Positions 11,438-21,730 of a stretch of 64,000 nucleotides of DNA are shown here, in pieces. Below the pieces are notes generated by a model that was given only the letters and a program-made list of their open reading frames with translations, made no database searches and was not told the origin of the DNA. Source of the DNA: Bombyx mori. Its lineage: Eukaryota; Arthropoda; Insecta; Lepidoptera; Bombycidae. Numbering within the stretch: the first letter of the stretch is position 1; each line of letters starts with the position of its first letter. The position numbers and the translations under genes are program-made. Location of the stretch: positions 7,006,753 to 7,070,752 of the forward strand of contig NC_085135.1 in NCBI RefSeq assembly GCF_030269925.1, written 5' to 3'.

Positions 11438-11985
11438 CTTTGTGTCTTTGTCAGTAATTGTTGTCACATCTTTAATAACAAGTAACTTGGGAAAATCTTT
11501 CAAATGGCTCATTTCCTTTATAAAATTGTTTACAAATCGTTCATAGCGCTTGCTTTTAATTATTACGAGCATGTTTATATTGATTTGCTTGCAAAAACGT
11601 TATAATTCTCTCAGTAACACACTTACGGTAGACAACGATTGAGAAATTATAAAAGTTGCTGATTTTTCAGGCACGAATTTGCAGTTACCATTATCACTAG
11701 TAAAATGTTTGAATTTTTCTATCTGTTTTAATATATTTTTATTACAAAATAGAATTAATTCAACGCCGTCAATTGGTCGTTTGAGGATTTCCACTACTTT
11801 AGGTTGATCAGGCCTTGGAGTAGAGGATACCTCCGTAGTCATGTTATTGTTGTCACAGTCAATACGTAACCTACGAGCTTGTACTCTTGTCATGAACGAT
11901 ACTACATGCTGTTGCATTTCCTTTAAGCTGTTGGATGTAATAGGTATCCGGCTCAATGCACCTGCAACTGCGTTGAGCAAAATTC
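11438..11985 (-). pseudogene. G2 pol: RNase H tail and linker to integrase
   Basis: The minus-strand frame begins with ALSRIP (end of gypsy RNase H) at ~11955 and continues as a linker. The linker meets the integrase fragment at 7293 if the G3 insertion is discounted. RT and most of RNase H, which should lie upstream, are missing; protease sequence abuts directly at ~11985, marking an internal deletion. Confidence 0.6.
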
Positions 11986-12200
11986 ACATGATTAATTATA
12001 ATATTTAAATAAATATATCCCATAGACTCTAAATTAGAACTAATTTCTTCTATAACTATCTTATCCTGTTGTACTAAATTCAATAAATTCCTATGTCACG
12101 ACAACCATTCATACTTAAGTACACATAAACTAGCTCCACTATCGATTAATAAATTAAGATCGATATTGCTATTTTTAAGTTGACACTTAATTACACAAAA
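11986..12200 (-). pseudogene. G2 protease remnant
   Basis: Minus-strand translation shows the retropepsin motif NLLIDSGASLCVL at ~12160-12125 followed by hydrophobic strands. It is joined to the RNase H tail by a deletion that removed RT. The Asp-Ser-Gly triad is intact, but the polyprotein is not. Confidence 0.6.
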
Positions 12201-13217
12201 ATTACTATAACTAAAAATCGAATGAGTGCACTGTTTAGGTCCGAAAAAACTCTAAGTTGTCATAATTATTTGCGTTATCGTTGCGCAAGTTGTCTTGGAC
12301 ATTGGACTCTTGCGTATTATGCTGTACACGCTGTTTATTCATCGGCCGTCCGCGAAAATGCTGACGCTGGCGCTGATCGCCTGAGTGTTTACCTCGATTT
12401 ACGATATGTGAAGTTCGTTGACCTGTACTATTTTCATAACAATTATAGTTACGATTATAATTTGTCTTATTGTTATAAAAATGGCTATCTCCTCGGCTTC
12501 AGAAACCTCTGTAGTTTTCTCGTAGTTGCACCTGCTCTTGTGGATAGAAAGACATAGATTTCCTTAAACTGAATATTGCCACTCATTACCGGCAACAGGG
12601 AAATTGCAGTTTTGATGTCAAATGAGTCTGACATTTTTGTACCACAATTCGAATATTCTATCATTCTGACATAATTTCCTTAAACTAAATATAAAGTAAT
12701 TCCGCATGAACTTAATAATAACGTTTAATACACAACATTAAAATAACGTAAAAAAAAATTACAATATCAGAGCAAAAACTTACATTGCAGTAAGCACGTA
12801 TTTACTGTCAACGTATAAGTAGATCATGACGTCTTACGTAGCATGGGTGAATGAACTCCTCAGCATTGGACTCGAACTGACTCCTAGCTGCTCCACCTCG
12901 GACCCGTACAATTTATCTCCCGGCGCCCTGCATATCCTCTCATCATAAGGCTTGAGCATTCTCCCGGCTCCCGGCAGCAACACCCTTTTCTGTCTTCTTC
13001 TATTGTTCTCATCGCTTCATCCAAATCAATCTTCTGTGAGGGTTTCTTTTTTTCTTCTTTTTTTTCATTTTCGGTAATTTGAAAATCTTCTTTCCTCTTA
13101 TTTCTCGTCTTCACAAATTTCTATTCTTCATAATATTCTTCATAATTATATTTCTTCATATTTTATTCAGCTACTCTCGTATTTTACGTATGTTGCAAAA
13201 TTTTAACTGCTGGCTAA
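12201..13217 (-). pseudogene. G2 gag and leader remnants
   Basis: Degraded AT-rich sequence between the protease and the 5' LTR of G2. The longest minus-strand frame (13114-12884, 76 codons) is Lys/Glu-rich (RKEDFQITENEKKEEKKKPS) and could be the gag N-terminus. I see no intact zinc knuckle. This is the expected place for gag, but a domain cannot be named. Confidence 0.35.
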
Positions 13218-13226
13218 GGGTCGCCA

Positions 13227-13345
13227 TGTATTGGAGTGTTGTAGGTGAAATAAAAGAGAACTGTTCAAGTCGACAATTCGTATAATACTGTTATAATTTA
13301 GTGTGTGCAGTTACAAATATAAGGTTAGGCGAGCTGCACACTACA
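13227..13345 (-). repeat. 5' LTR of G2 (119 bp)
   Basis: On the minus strand it begins TGTAGTGTGCAG and ends in ...TACA, directly followed by TGGCGACCC, a typical gypsy primer-binding site. Its first ~45 bases match the 47-bp 3' LTR remnant at 6776. Confidence 0.65.
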
Positions 13346-13349
13346 CGTG

Positions 13350-13473
13350 TCTAGAAGTGGTGCGACTCGGCCCCGTGTCTCTCGACCCATAGACCACCTT
13401 TTGGGGAGTGACGCGACTGGGCCTCATGTAACATCGGCATACCAGGGACACCCTTAGACACAGACACGTTATA
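13350..13473 (+). repeat. Module A, copy 1, right part
   Basis: It matches 27828-27941 closely and continues module A after the G2 insertion. It ends in ...gacacgttata, the same end that in copy 2 abuts a target duplication. In copy 1 the following base context differs (aatggagcg), as expected for a different insertion site. Confidence 0.65.
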
Positions 13474-13766
13474 AATGGAGCGTTTTTATAGCAAGGTATC
13501 GTGGTGGGACGATGTTGATTACGATTCTTATCTTGCACGTGTTGTTTGTCGTCCCATCTTAATTAGTCATGAACTAATGGCTTATAAAAACACGCGCCGA
13601 CATATATACATAATAAAATTGGGGTACAAAGAAGAAATTGATAACTGGAAATGAATGGAAGAGAAAATTTTGCTGTGCCAACCCCACCTGTGGGATAAGG
13701 TGAAGAAAAAGAAGATACTTATCTCTGGTATTAATGAATTAATTCTATGGGTAGGTATATGACGGC
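13474..13766. other. Non-coding stretch, no gene seen
   Basis: AT-rich sequence with no credible ORF. At 13597-13603 it contains gccgaca followed by TATA-type sequence, like the TGTCG/CGACA ends of MITE-like repeats elsewhere in the window, but I find no partner end. Confidence 0.4.
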
Positions 13767-14050
13767 GCCAGGAATGGCTGAGCGGCAGTTTCGTCATCAC
13801 TCTTATTCCGTTGAGCCCAGTGTATTGCAATAATTGCAATAAAAATCAATAAAACTGGCAGACCGACCGACCAACTTGACTGCCGAAGACAGACTGAGAC
13901 GACACTGTTCACGCGCCGCCATTTTATACTGTGGCGTTACGGTGTCTACCCTACATTATTGTGATATTTATCAAAACAACATTTTATCATTTAGAATAAT
14001 AATTATAGCAATGTCTTAATATTACTAAAGTCGTTATCCATAAGTAAATA
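13767..14050 (+). repeat. Dispersed repeat B, copy 1 (also 63262-63605)
   Basis: It shares long blocks with 63262-63605: 'atggctgagcgg(c/t)agtttcg' at the start, 'ccattttata..ctgtggcgttacgg' and 'tgtgatatttatcaaaacaa' further on. The copies have diverged and differ by indels. The start looks like a Pol III A box (TGGCTGAGCGG), but the B box is weak. Non-coding. Confidence 0.6.
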
Positions 14051-14337
14051 AACTAAACTATATATTTATTATGTTATTTATTGCCAATAGTGGCGTTTGC
14101 GCCCACATATACAAATAATATATGTCGGAGGAGAAACGCTGAAGGAATGTTTTTAAAAAGTGTGACGTCACCATTGCTGACGTCACGGTCATTAGGTTCT
14201 CGACGATGACTCATGTTTGGGCTTCCGAAACAAAACTTCACGAGAACTTTGTGCGTGGCGTATATTTCACGAGAAGCGTAACAACGTTTCAGAGAGATCC
14301 GTACTGTACGACGGCTCGGATACGAATGAATCAGCGC

Positions 14338-15560
14338 TTTTTTTTTTTTTTCCTACCTAAGCTGATAGCCCTAGCGGCTATGTCAGCGTAACCCTAACTT
14401 TAGTAGGTGAGCTCACGGGGCTCAAACCTGACGATGTTGCTAACACGAACCCTAGCAAGAGCCGTGCTTCGCAGAATCTACCACCGGATCGGAAACGCGA
14501 CCCACTGAGAAGATCCGGCGAGAAACTCAGTGGGCTGTGTCTGAGAGTTAATTTACTCGTCGAGCCCTTCGTCGCAAGCGACGGGTTCGACGAGAACGGT
14601 GACCGGTGCTTGAAGTACCTAAAAGCACCGTTAGTGGATCAGGAGGATCCGAGATGACGTGTTTTGGGCGACGTCGACTGCTTTCCATTCTGTCCGCAGG
14701 ATCGGGAATGTAGTTACCGGCGGCTACGATGAGAGGGTTCTCGTGTCGTGCCGCTTTATCGAAGTGGCGCATGGACGCCGACTGTAGATACTTACTGATG
14801 GACTCCAGGTCGTCATGGAGGTCGACATTCCTGACGAACCACGGGGCTCCGACGGCTATCCTGCAAAAACGGGATTGAATTATTTGGAAGGATTTTAAGT
14901 GTATGCGGGCCGCGTGAGCGAACACTACACTTGCATAGGTCATGACGGGGCGTATGCAAGTTTTGTAGAGTGTCACCTTATTTCTAAGGGACATTTTACT
15001 TCGCCTACATATCATCGGGTAGAGACCTCCTAGAATGAAGGCGGCACGGTCGCGTACCGTCTTGATGTGGGGGCGGAATGTCATCCTACTGTCGAGGGTG
15101 ACGCCTAAATATTTGACCTTCGGGGCCCACGGTATGGGCTGGTCGAACATCGTGATTGGGCGAACGGCGGGGGCGGGGGTATTGACGCGCCTAGTCGGGA
15201 GGGGGATGCTCAGCGTGGTGTTCGGAGGGCGACCCCTTTTGAAGAGCACCGCTGTGCTTTTCGTGGGGTTAATGTCGATGCGCCACTTCCGGAACCACTG
15301 TCCCATGGTGGTAGCTGCGGTCTGAAGTCGTCGATGAAGCAACGCCTTCTTCCTACACGAGTAGTAGATGGCGGTGTCATCGGCGAAGAGCGCCAGATGG
15401 GTCTCCGGAGACCGGGGTATATCGTTGATATACAAACTGAATAGTAACGGGGAGAGGGCGGAGCCTTGCGGGACTCCGGCTGTGACGTGACGGGGCCGGG
15501 AACGCGTTCCCTCGACTCGATATCGGAACGAACGGTTCGACAAGTAGTCTCGTATGATGA
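14338..15560 (-). mobile_element. Jockey-clade LINE fragment, 5'-truncated
   Basis: The insertion has a poly(T) start (14338-14352; poly(A) of the minus-strand element) and a 10-bp TSD gaatcagcgc (14328-14337, 15561-15570). It is the 3' third of the element at 41701, with the 3' UTR and the C-terminal half of RT. Truncation at the 5' end is the usual outcome of target-primed reverse transcription. Confidence 0.9.
14548..15558 (-). pseudogene. Jockey ORF2 protein, C-terminal RT fragment
   Basis: About 335 codons are open to the natural stop (RARRVN end). They include the RT fingers/palm blocks GVPQGSALSPLLF and the catalytic FADD (~15375-15390, minus), then the thumb region with TFRPHIKTVRDRAA and VTLYKTCIRPVMTYAS. 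The endonuclease and first RT blocks are cut off by the 5' truncation. A two-codon gap relative to its relatives lies near 14805. Confidence 0.8.
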
Positions 15561-15675
15561 GAATCAGCGCTAGACAGCACCGCCGTATTTATAGGGCTCT
15601 GTACACGTCATTTTGACGTTTGTGTATCGTTGATATTCCGAACTATTGACCCGGATGCGACATATATATTATACT

Positions 15676-16152
15676 TAGTCTGGCCATAAATCGTCATAGT
15701 CGTAGAATAGTGACGGATCTGACAAATATTAAACTTTACAAGGCAGCCATTTCAAATAATCATGTTAGATTTTTTGTCATAACTCTTTTAATTCAAATTC
15801 TGTAATTATGAAAATTGGCATACAAGCAAACAAAACGATTCGTTTTAAAACAAAATAAAAATAATAACTTAAAATTACACAGTTTTGTAGAAAAATCACA
15901 TGCTTCATTTTACTTTGGAGTTAACACAGTCACACAGTATTATCCGACATTGTTCCTCGGAAATTTACTGTCGAAGGAATGACGGAAGTTACTTTACGAT
16001 CATGTTCTATTTAACTTACAGAGTAATATTTTGGCGGATATGTTATTTGTCATATTATATTATTTTAAATTTTAACCGCGGTTTAGTATTATAGGTTGGC
16101 AAGTGATCAGTAAATAACCAGATTAGGATGTCTTAAATAAAACACAGACTAA
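15676..16152. mobile_element. Possible mariner-type MITE, no ORF
   Basis: AT-rich, non-coding. It starts TTAGTCTGG and ends CAGACTAA, giving a short inverted repeat, and the start resembles mariner termini of moths. I cannot show a TA duplication at both sides. The only ORF inside (15900-16094) has no recognisable domain. Confidence 0.25.
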
Positions 16153-16433
16153 TTGGTCTTACTCTTTTTTAATCAACGTGATATACATTATTTATTTATT
16201 TATTTATTTGGGAAACAAACAGTACAATACAAACATACAATATTTAAAAAAATATAGCTAAAACAATAACCAAATATGTTTCCACAATCAAAATCACATA
16301 TAAGTAGACAGTGAACAAGAAGAGAAATTTAGAAATTTAAATTACAAAAAAACAAAAGCAACACAATACGCACATATCATTTTATACATTAACTTACACT
16401 ATAAAACTACAATACTTATCGGGCCAAATCACC

Positions 16434-17400
16434 CTATAAACACTCCAAAATAGCTTTTCTATATGCTACAAGTGACAAGCAAAAGATGTCAGCATTAGAG
16501 AACTTAGCATCATACAACCTACAAGATCTACGGACAAAAGAGTTAGAAGCATATTTCGTTCGAGCCGTGGACATGTGGAAGGTCTGTTTAGAACGCGCGG
16601 AAATACGACTACATTTAAATGAAATTTTGGAAAGAAGATAGCTAGAATCAATCTCGTTATTTATTATTTTATATAAAAACATTTGATCCCTCAGTAGCCT
16701 GCGATCGACTAGAGAGACAAATTCTGTCGGTTCTGGAGAGTTAAAGCGACGACAATGGTATAAAAGATGCTTAAAAAACTTTTTTTGGACTCTTTCTAGT
16801 CGCTGAATATAAATATTATATTGGGGGTTCCATGTGATGGAGCCATATTCCAATATAGACCGTACAAAACTGTTGTACAACAGAATCAAAGTAGATGGTC
16901 TTTTAAAGTCTTTACCAACTCTGAGTATGAAGCCTAACATTCGAAAAGCCTTATTTACTATTTCGTTAACATGAAAATAAAAAATTAAACTGGAATCCAA
17001 ATAAATACCCAAATCACGAACAACTGTGGTGCGTACCAAAGTTTGACCAATAATAGAATAGTCATACAAGATATTCGATCTTCCACGTGAGAATGTTATA
17101 ATAGTACACTTATTAGTATTCACTGTGAGTAAGTTATTTTGACAGTAAACAAATAAGTTGTTCAAATCATCCTGTAATTCCAAACAGTCATTTAAGGACT
17201 TTATAACTTTATACACTTTTTTGTCATCAGCGTACATAATGAATTTGGATTTCTTGAAAACATTTGAAACGTCATTGACATATATATTAAATAACATAGG
17301 ACCGAGATGAGAGCCCTGAGGAACTCCCGAGGGAACAGGTGCAAATGAAGAACAAAAACCATTGAAAGTCACAGCCTGACTGCGATCTCTGCGATCTCTG
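16434..17400 (-). pseudogene. CR1-like RT, C-terminal part
   Basis: The minus-strand frame carries GVPQGSHLGPMLF, the catalytic YADD (~17222-17240) and a long C-terminal region (LGIYLDSSLIF, LILLYNSFVRSILEYGS), ending at 16434. It codes the palm-to-C-terminus of a LINE RT. It is separated from the finger region (17843-18113) by a Bm1 insertion, so the protein is interrupted; the Met near 17486 lies in the SINE and is not a real start. Confidence 0.8.
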
Positions 17401-17842
17401 AAGTCGTCGTGGCCTAAAGGATAAGACGTCCGGTGCATTCGTATCGAGCGATGCACTGGTGTTCGAATCTCGCTGGCGGGTACCAATTTTTCTAATGAAA
17501 TACGTACTCAACAAATGTTCACGATTGACTTACACGGTGAAGGAATAACATCGTGCAATAAAAATCAAACCCGCAAAATTATAATTTGCGTAATTACTGG
17601 TGGTAGGACCTCTTGTGAGTCCGCACGGGTAGGTACCACCGCCCCGCCTATTTCTGCCGTGAAGCAGTAATGCGTTTCGGTTTGAAGGGTAGGGAAGCCG
17701 TTGTGACTATACTGAGACCTTAGAACTATATCTCAAGGTGTGTGGCGCATTTACGTTGTAAATGTCTATGGGCTCCAGTAACCACTTAACACCAGGTGGG
17801 CTGTAAGCTCGTCCACACATCTAAGCAAAAAAAAAAAAAAAA
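17401..17842 (+). mobile_element. Bm1: Bm1 SINE (copy 2)
   Basis: It matches copy 1 at 4113-4564 along its length, with a tRNA-related head (B box GTGTTCGAATC at ~17459-17469) and a poly(A) tail (17827-17842). It is inserted in the CR1-like RT just after the LES codons. A local 9-bp duplication (gcgatctct twice) sits at the left border, but no clean flanking duplication is visible. Confidence 0.9.
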
Positions 17843-18113
17843 GACTCAAGCCATCGCAGCAAATCACCGTGGACCCCAAGTCCATGCAATTTCTCAATCA
17901 AAATGTCAAAATTTATTCGATCGAACGCTTTGGAATAATCCGTGTACACCACATCAACCTGATGACCATCCTCCATGGAGCTCAATACATAATCCAAAAA
18001 CTCACAGAGGTTTGTCTCAGTAGATCTATGGCTTATAAAACCATGTTGTTGCTCTATAATATGAGGCCTAATCAATGGAAATAAAAAATCATAAACTATA
18101 CGTTCAAACATCT
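17843..18113 (-). pseudogene. CR1-like RT, finger/palm segment
   Basis: An open minus-strand segment with RT block HGF..RSTETNL and the first catalytic Asp region (YTDYSKAFDRI). The frame starts where module A interrupts the gene: its first residues (FERIVYDF) continue directly from the segment ending KICAIPKI at 27946. Together with 16434-17400 and 27946-28565 it represents one ancestral ORF2. Confidence 0.75.
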
Positions 18114-18324
18114 TGTAACGCTAGAAAAATTAAAATTTTTTTTTTTTAAATTAACGCCCTCTAGCGTATACGTGGCGCAGTGTGGGGAAATATATAATTG
18201 TGAAACGCTGCTTAGTGCACTTATCCGACACTGTATGGCGTGACTGTACTATCTTGTCTGTGGTTCAAGGGTGAGATTGTCACAGCACTATAGGTGGAAC
18301 TTTCGAGAACTGTAAGACAATTAA

Positions 18325-18365
18325 TATAAAAGGACAAGTCACTTTGTCCGAAGCCTTTTTCAATC
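18325..18365 (+). promoter_or_regulatory. Core promoter in module A
   Basis: TATAAAAG (18325-18332) is followed ~35 bp later by TTCAATC, a weak initiator match. A splice-donor-like sequence (cag|GGTAAGTG, ~18450) and an acceptor-like TTGTCTTGTCGTGTAG|G (~18525-18541) follow, suggesting a spliced leader. Confidence 0.35.
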
Positions 18366-18565
18366 AACATCTCTCGAGCTGCAGTGCAAGTTTTATTAAG
18401 TATTTACCATAGTCAATTTATCTGTTCCTTGGTGTATTTTTATTCAACCAGGGTAAGTGTTTCATAATTTATTCTCCACACTGTGTCCACAACCATTTAT
18501 CTAAATAGAAGTTAACACCACTTTGTCTTGTCGTGTAGGTCCTAATAACTGGTACATTACATATA

Positions 18566-18943
18566 TGACGGCGTTAACGATATTTATGTTATATAGCACG
18601 TGCAATAGGAGTGACTCACACAGGCCAGGTGCGCCGGCCGTGTCGTTCCACTCGTAAACAACAGCTGCAACAGAAGTGACTCATAAATAAACCAGCTGCG
18701 CCGGCCAGTATAAAAAGGCGGTACGTGCCTCGAAATGGACATTCGTTGGACTGCGTTTGCCTGGTGCACTTACTATATCCTTGTTACGTTGTGTGATTCA
18801 GTGACTGTTGTACGTACTGGTTAAAGTTGGACAAGTGTTAAAGTGAATTGTTAAGATAACATATTGTTGATTAAATCAGGAATCAAAAAGTGACTTCGTT
18901 TTACTTGGTGTTCAGCAAGATAATGTCTACCCTCAAGCTTATA
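18566..18943 (+). repeat. 5' LTR of NG copy 1
   Basis: 378 bp, nearly identical to 21731-22108. It contains TATAAAAAG (18709-18717) with an initiator-like ACATTCG 30 bp downstream. The following TCAGAAGTG is complementary to tRNA-Leu. Confidence 0.9.
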
Positions 18944-18997
18944 TCAGAAGTGTCGGACTCACCTCCACTGCAGTCATGAAATAATTCGGCCAACAAT

Positions 18998-19921
18998 ATG
19001 ATGTTTGAACAAATGTCATTATTTTCATCTGGGATGAAAGCCATGTTACAAAGAATCACTGAAAGTATGTCAGTTTATCGACCTAGCCAGAGCTCACCAA
19101 CCACATTGGTCAGTTTTGACCCGGATGAACCGGAGGCTGATGTTGTAAATTGGTGTACGCTGAGCGAAATGATTATCGAACAGAAGAAATTGGATGGTGT
19201 AGATTTAATTTTGACTCTCACACATTCGCTTAAGGCTCGAGCTGCTACTTGCCTCACAAAAATACAGCCTGGTAAGATATCCTGGCCTACTATTAAAGAG
19301 ATGCTGACAAAATTCTCTAAACCTATGATGATGGAAGACCACTTCGACCTGGTTATTAAATTTGAAATGGAAAGCAAAGAGGGACCAGCTGAAGCCGGTA
19401 TCCGGCTATGGCAACTTATAAAGAAGATTCTCGACGCTAATGTGCCAGAACAAATAGCCACCGGATTTGCTATATCAATACTGTCGCAGTGTGATGAAAG
19501 AATCCGTCGGGAATTGAACTCTGTCGTTATTACCGCCAAAAATCATCTATTTCGCACATTACGTGGCTTTACCCTCAAAAGAAAAAACGAAGATCCTGAT
19601 AAAGAACCAAAACGCTCTCGAAGTTTTTTTCCGTGGAAGCTGCCATTTCTGCGGAAAACCTGGGCATCGTGCCGAAGGGTGTTGCGACAGATACTGCTCT
19701 CAAATTTTTTCGATATTCCAGCAAAACCTGAACAACCTCCTCATCCGTGGACGCCCGGCTCTCGCCTGCAAGTCAGCTGTTACGTGTGCGGTGATGCGAG
19801 CCATGTAGCTTCTGGGTGTTTCATGCGCTACAAGAAGAAAAACGTCACTGCTCCAGGTGCTGTGGCAGGTCCAACCAGAGACGTCAACGTGTGTTCCAGA
19901 GCTTCAGTGTGTTACAGATAA
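18998..19921 (+). pseudogene. NG gag (retrotransposon capsid and zinc knuckles), frameshifted
   Basis: 307 codons are open. The N-terminal ~200 residues have the look of a gypsy capsid (FDPDEPEADVVNWCTL, LTHSLKARAATCL). The first knuckle (CHFCGKPGHRAEGC) is in another frame (within 19563-19808). The second (CYVCGDASHVASGC) is back in the first frame. The shift out occurs at a T7 run (19624-19630) and the shift back at a T run at ~19708. Copy 2 shares the T7 but not the second slip. No pol follows. Confidence 0.75.
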
Positions 19922-20038
19922 GTGGTTTTGGCTTCCCCTTTATATTCCATTCAAGGTCAGAATGTAGTCTTATAAAACAAAGCCATAGTAATTTATTCAA
20001 TAGTAAGCGGTTTCATGAACAAGTCACTCTTTGATCTG

Positions 20039-20376
20039 AAAGTAACTCGGACCAATCATGGCAAGAGCAGTTAGGGGATATTCAACTCGCCTTTAATAGT
20101 ACACGTTGTCGAGTAACAGGGTTTACTCCAATAGAATAGATGTTTACCGTTCAGGGTAGTTCACTTGAAATATCTAAAGTTTCAACAGAGTTATAATCCC
20201 TCTAGATTAGATCTTGATTTAGCACGGTTGAAGGCCTGCGAAAACAAACAAAAAAAAGGGGCACAAACAGAAGCTTGGTTTAGTCGAGGCAAAGCTAAAG
20301 TCAAACTCTTTTCCGCTGGGGATTTTGTTTTCGTAATTTAGACCGAAAATATAAAGGTTCCTTCAACATTAATGCA
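20039..20376 (+). pseudogene. NG integrase C-terminal remnant
   Basis: It reads, with stops, as the last part of a gypsy integrase (SWQEQLGDIQLAFNSTRCR.VTGFTPIE, then a basic tail and FRWGFCFRNLDRKYKG). The catalytic DDE core is absent. The frame resumes at ~20805 after the Jockey fragment (ENDSYKLRHVNGSRR.YKFPHENL), which would be the chromo-like tail. Confidence 0.55.
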
Positions 20377-20797
20377 CCCCGAATCCTGATCACGCAGGAG
20401 CAAGTCACCGTCGTCGCCCTAGACACGTCCTTACGGATCCATCAGATCCGATAACTCTTGCATTAGGTACCTTGAGCTCTAACACTAGGAGCAGGCTGAG
20501 GAACCCCGGTAACCGTACTCGTTGAACTCGACAAAGAGGTCGACGTGCAACCTAACCCATGCATCAGCCCGCTGAGTTTCTCGCTGGATCTTCTCAGTAG
20601 GTCGCGATTCCGATCCGGTAGTAGATTCATTCGCGAAGCAATTGCTCTTGAGTTGTTAGGTCTCCTTCGGAGGCGCTCGGGCAGTTGTTAGCAAATCCCA
20701 CCCCTCTTGGCTGAGCCTTTGCTCGCCCACCCGTCCTGGTGAAGCTGGAAAGGCCTCCGGGCCACCAGTAATCTTTCAATCATAAAAAAAAAAAAGA
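20377..20797 (+). mobile_element. Jockey 3'-end fragment inside NG (copy 1)
   Basis: Plus-strand 3' tail and poly(A) of the Jockey subfamily seen at 22633, with a 12-bp TSD: aacattaatgca (20365-20376) and aacattactgca (20798-20809). The same insertion at the same base is present in NG copy 2 (56041-56462), so it happened once in their common ancestor. Confidence 0.85.
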
Positions 20798-20812
20798 AAC
20801 ATTACTGCAGTT

Positions 20813-21230
20813 TTGGAAAACGATAGTTATAAGTTGAGACATGTAAATGGTTCTAGAAGAGTGTACAAATTTCCCCATGAAAACTTACGCGAAGTACCTC
20901 GAGGCCCGTCAGGCCTACTAGAAATTTCTGAAAATTATAGTGACGATGACGTGACGGCGTACACAGATGGGTTAAGTAATCTTGTTCATGAAACTGATCT
21001 TAATGATGACGACTCTATCACTGACAATAGAAGCAAAATTTTTGTCCGCAAATAGCGATACTATGTCTGTGGGTAGTGATACAATGTCTGTAAGCTCAGG
21101 CACCTCGGGTGCAGGTGTTGGAAATGTAGAAAACGATGGTCGTTCTCGCATTATTTCTGACGAAATTCCGTATGACTGTTCTGGTTTAAGAAATGTTTCA
21201 ACAAATGCTACCGTACACGCAGAGTGAAAA
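20813..21230 (+). pseudogene. NG pol C-terminal tail
   Basis: An open stretch (80 codons from 20813, then a shifted frame to 21227) is rich in Ser, Asp and Thr (SENYSDDDVTAY, DTMSVGSDTMSVSSGTSG). It follows the integrase tail and is acidic and low-complexity. NG copy 2 has the same frame (55991-55632). No catalytic motif is present. Confidence 0.45.
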
Positions 21231-21239
21231 AAAAAACAA

Positions 21240-21480
21240 AAAGAGAAAAAATAATAATTGTATTGGCTAAAGGGATGTTGGTCCGGACTAGCAAAGAAAA
21301 AAAAAAAGAGTAAAAAAAAGTGTGAAGTCATTGAAGGGTCTGTCCGGTCCAATGGCTTGGCTATAGGGATTTTCATCCGGACTAGCCACAACAATTAGCT
21401 ACAGGGATTGCGATTCGGTCTAGCATTATCCGGTCCAGTTCGAAAAACTGAAGGGATAACAATTCCGGTCTAAGTTAAAA
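21240..21480 (+). repeat. Tandem 'CCGGACTAGC' repeat in NG 3' UTR, copy 1
   Basis: Degenerate repeats of about 90-110 bp built from 'gtccggactagc', an A/G-rich run, 'gtcattgaagg' and 'ccaatggcttggcta'. One full unit and partial units are visible here, against about three in NG copy 2 (55255-55610). Confidence 0.6.
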
Positions 21481-21730
21481 GGGACATACTTACATACCTG
21501 AAGAGTTTTAAATGAACTGGCCCAGGTATGTAAGCAGTCTGAAGTCTATATTTTATAGCCAGTCTAAGATTTTCTGAAGAATTATGCGAACCGAACCGTA
21601 CTAGATTGTTAATATCATAGACCACGTTTTAAGTTGCATCCGTTAATGTCAGGATGAACGAACACGTTTGTTGGTCACAGACATACCATAAGGATGCGCG
21701 CACGAGGACGAGCGCACGTCAGTATGGCCG

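Larger units (their letters stand above)
6776..13345 (-). mobile_element. Gypsy-type element G2, internally deleted, in module A
   Basis: Bounded by a 4-bp TSD cgtg (6772-6775 and 13346-13349). On the minus strand it reads: 5' LTR 13345-13227, primer site TGGCGACCC (RC of 13218-13226), gag remnants, protease (LLIDSGAS), end of RNase H (ALSRIP), integrase HHCC, a polypurine tract (RC of 6823-6840), and a shortened 3' LTR (6822-6776). The whole RT is missing. G3 (7298-11433) is inserted in the protein linker before the integrase finger; the frame reads through cleanly if G3 and one cagt are removed. Confidence 0.75.
14118..15655 (+). mobile_element. MITE-like element with TGTCG/CGACA ends, split by a Jockey insertion
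   Basis: The left end TGTCGGAGG follows ..aatata, and the right end ..GATGCGACA is followed by tatata. The right ~45 bp (from tgacgtttgtgtatcg) match 63631-63678 and, inverted, 63946-64000. Without the nested LINE (14338-15560 and one TSD copy) the element would be about 300 bp and non-coding. The terminal repeats are only ~5-8 bp, so the class is not certain. Confidence 0.4.
16186..18113 (-). mobile_element. CR1-like LINE, 3' half (partner half at 27946-28565)
   Basis: A minus-strand LINE ending in an (AAAT)n microsatellite (RC of 16186-16210), typical of CR1/L2-type 3' ends. It contains the palm, thumb and C-terminal RT region. Its upstream half lies 9.8 kb away beyond module A copy 2, which is inserted with TSD atct (18110-18113, 27942-27945). 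A Bm1 SINE (17401-17842) is nested in it. Confidence 0.75.

Noticed and set aside
16434..17486. 350-codon ORF taken as one protein
   Set aside because: The N-terminal ~30 codons are Bm1 SINE sequence; only the part below 17400 is LINE RT.
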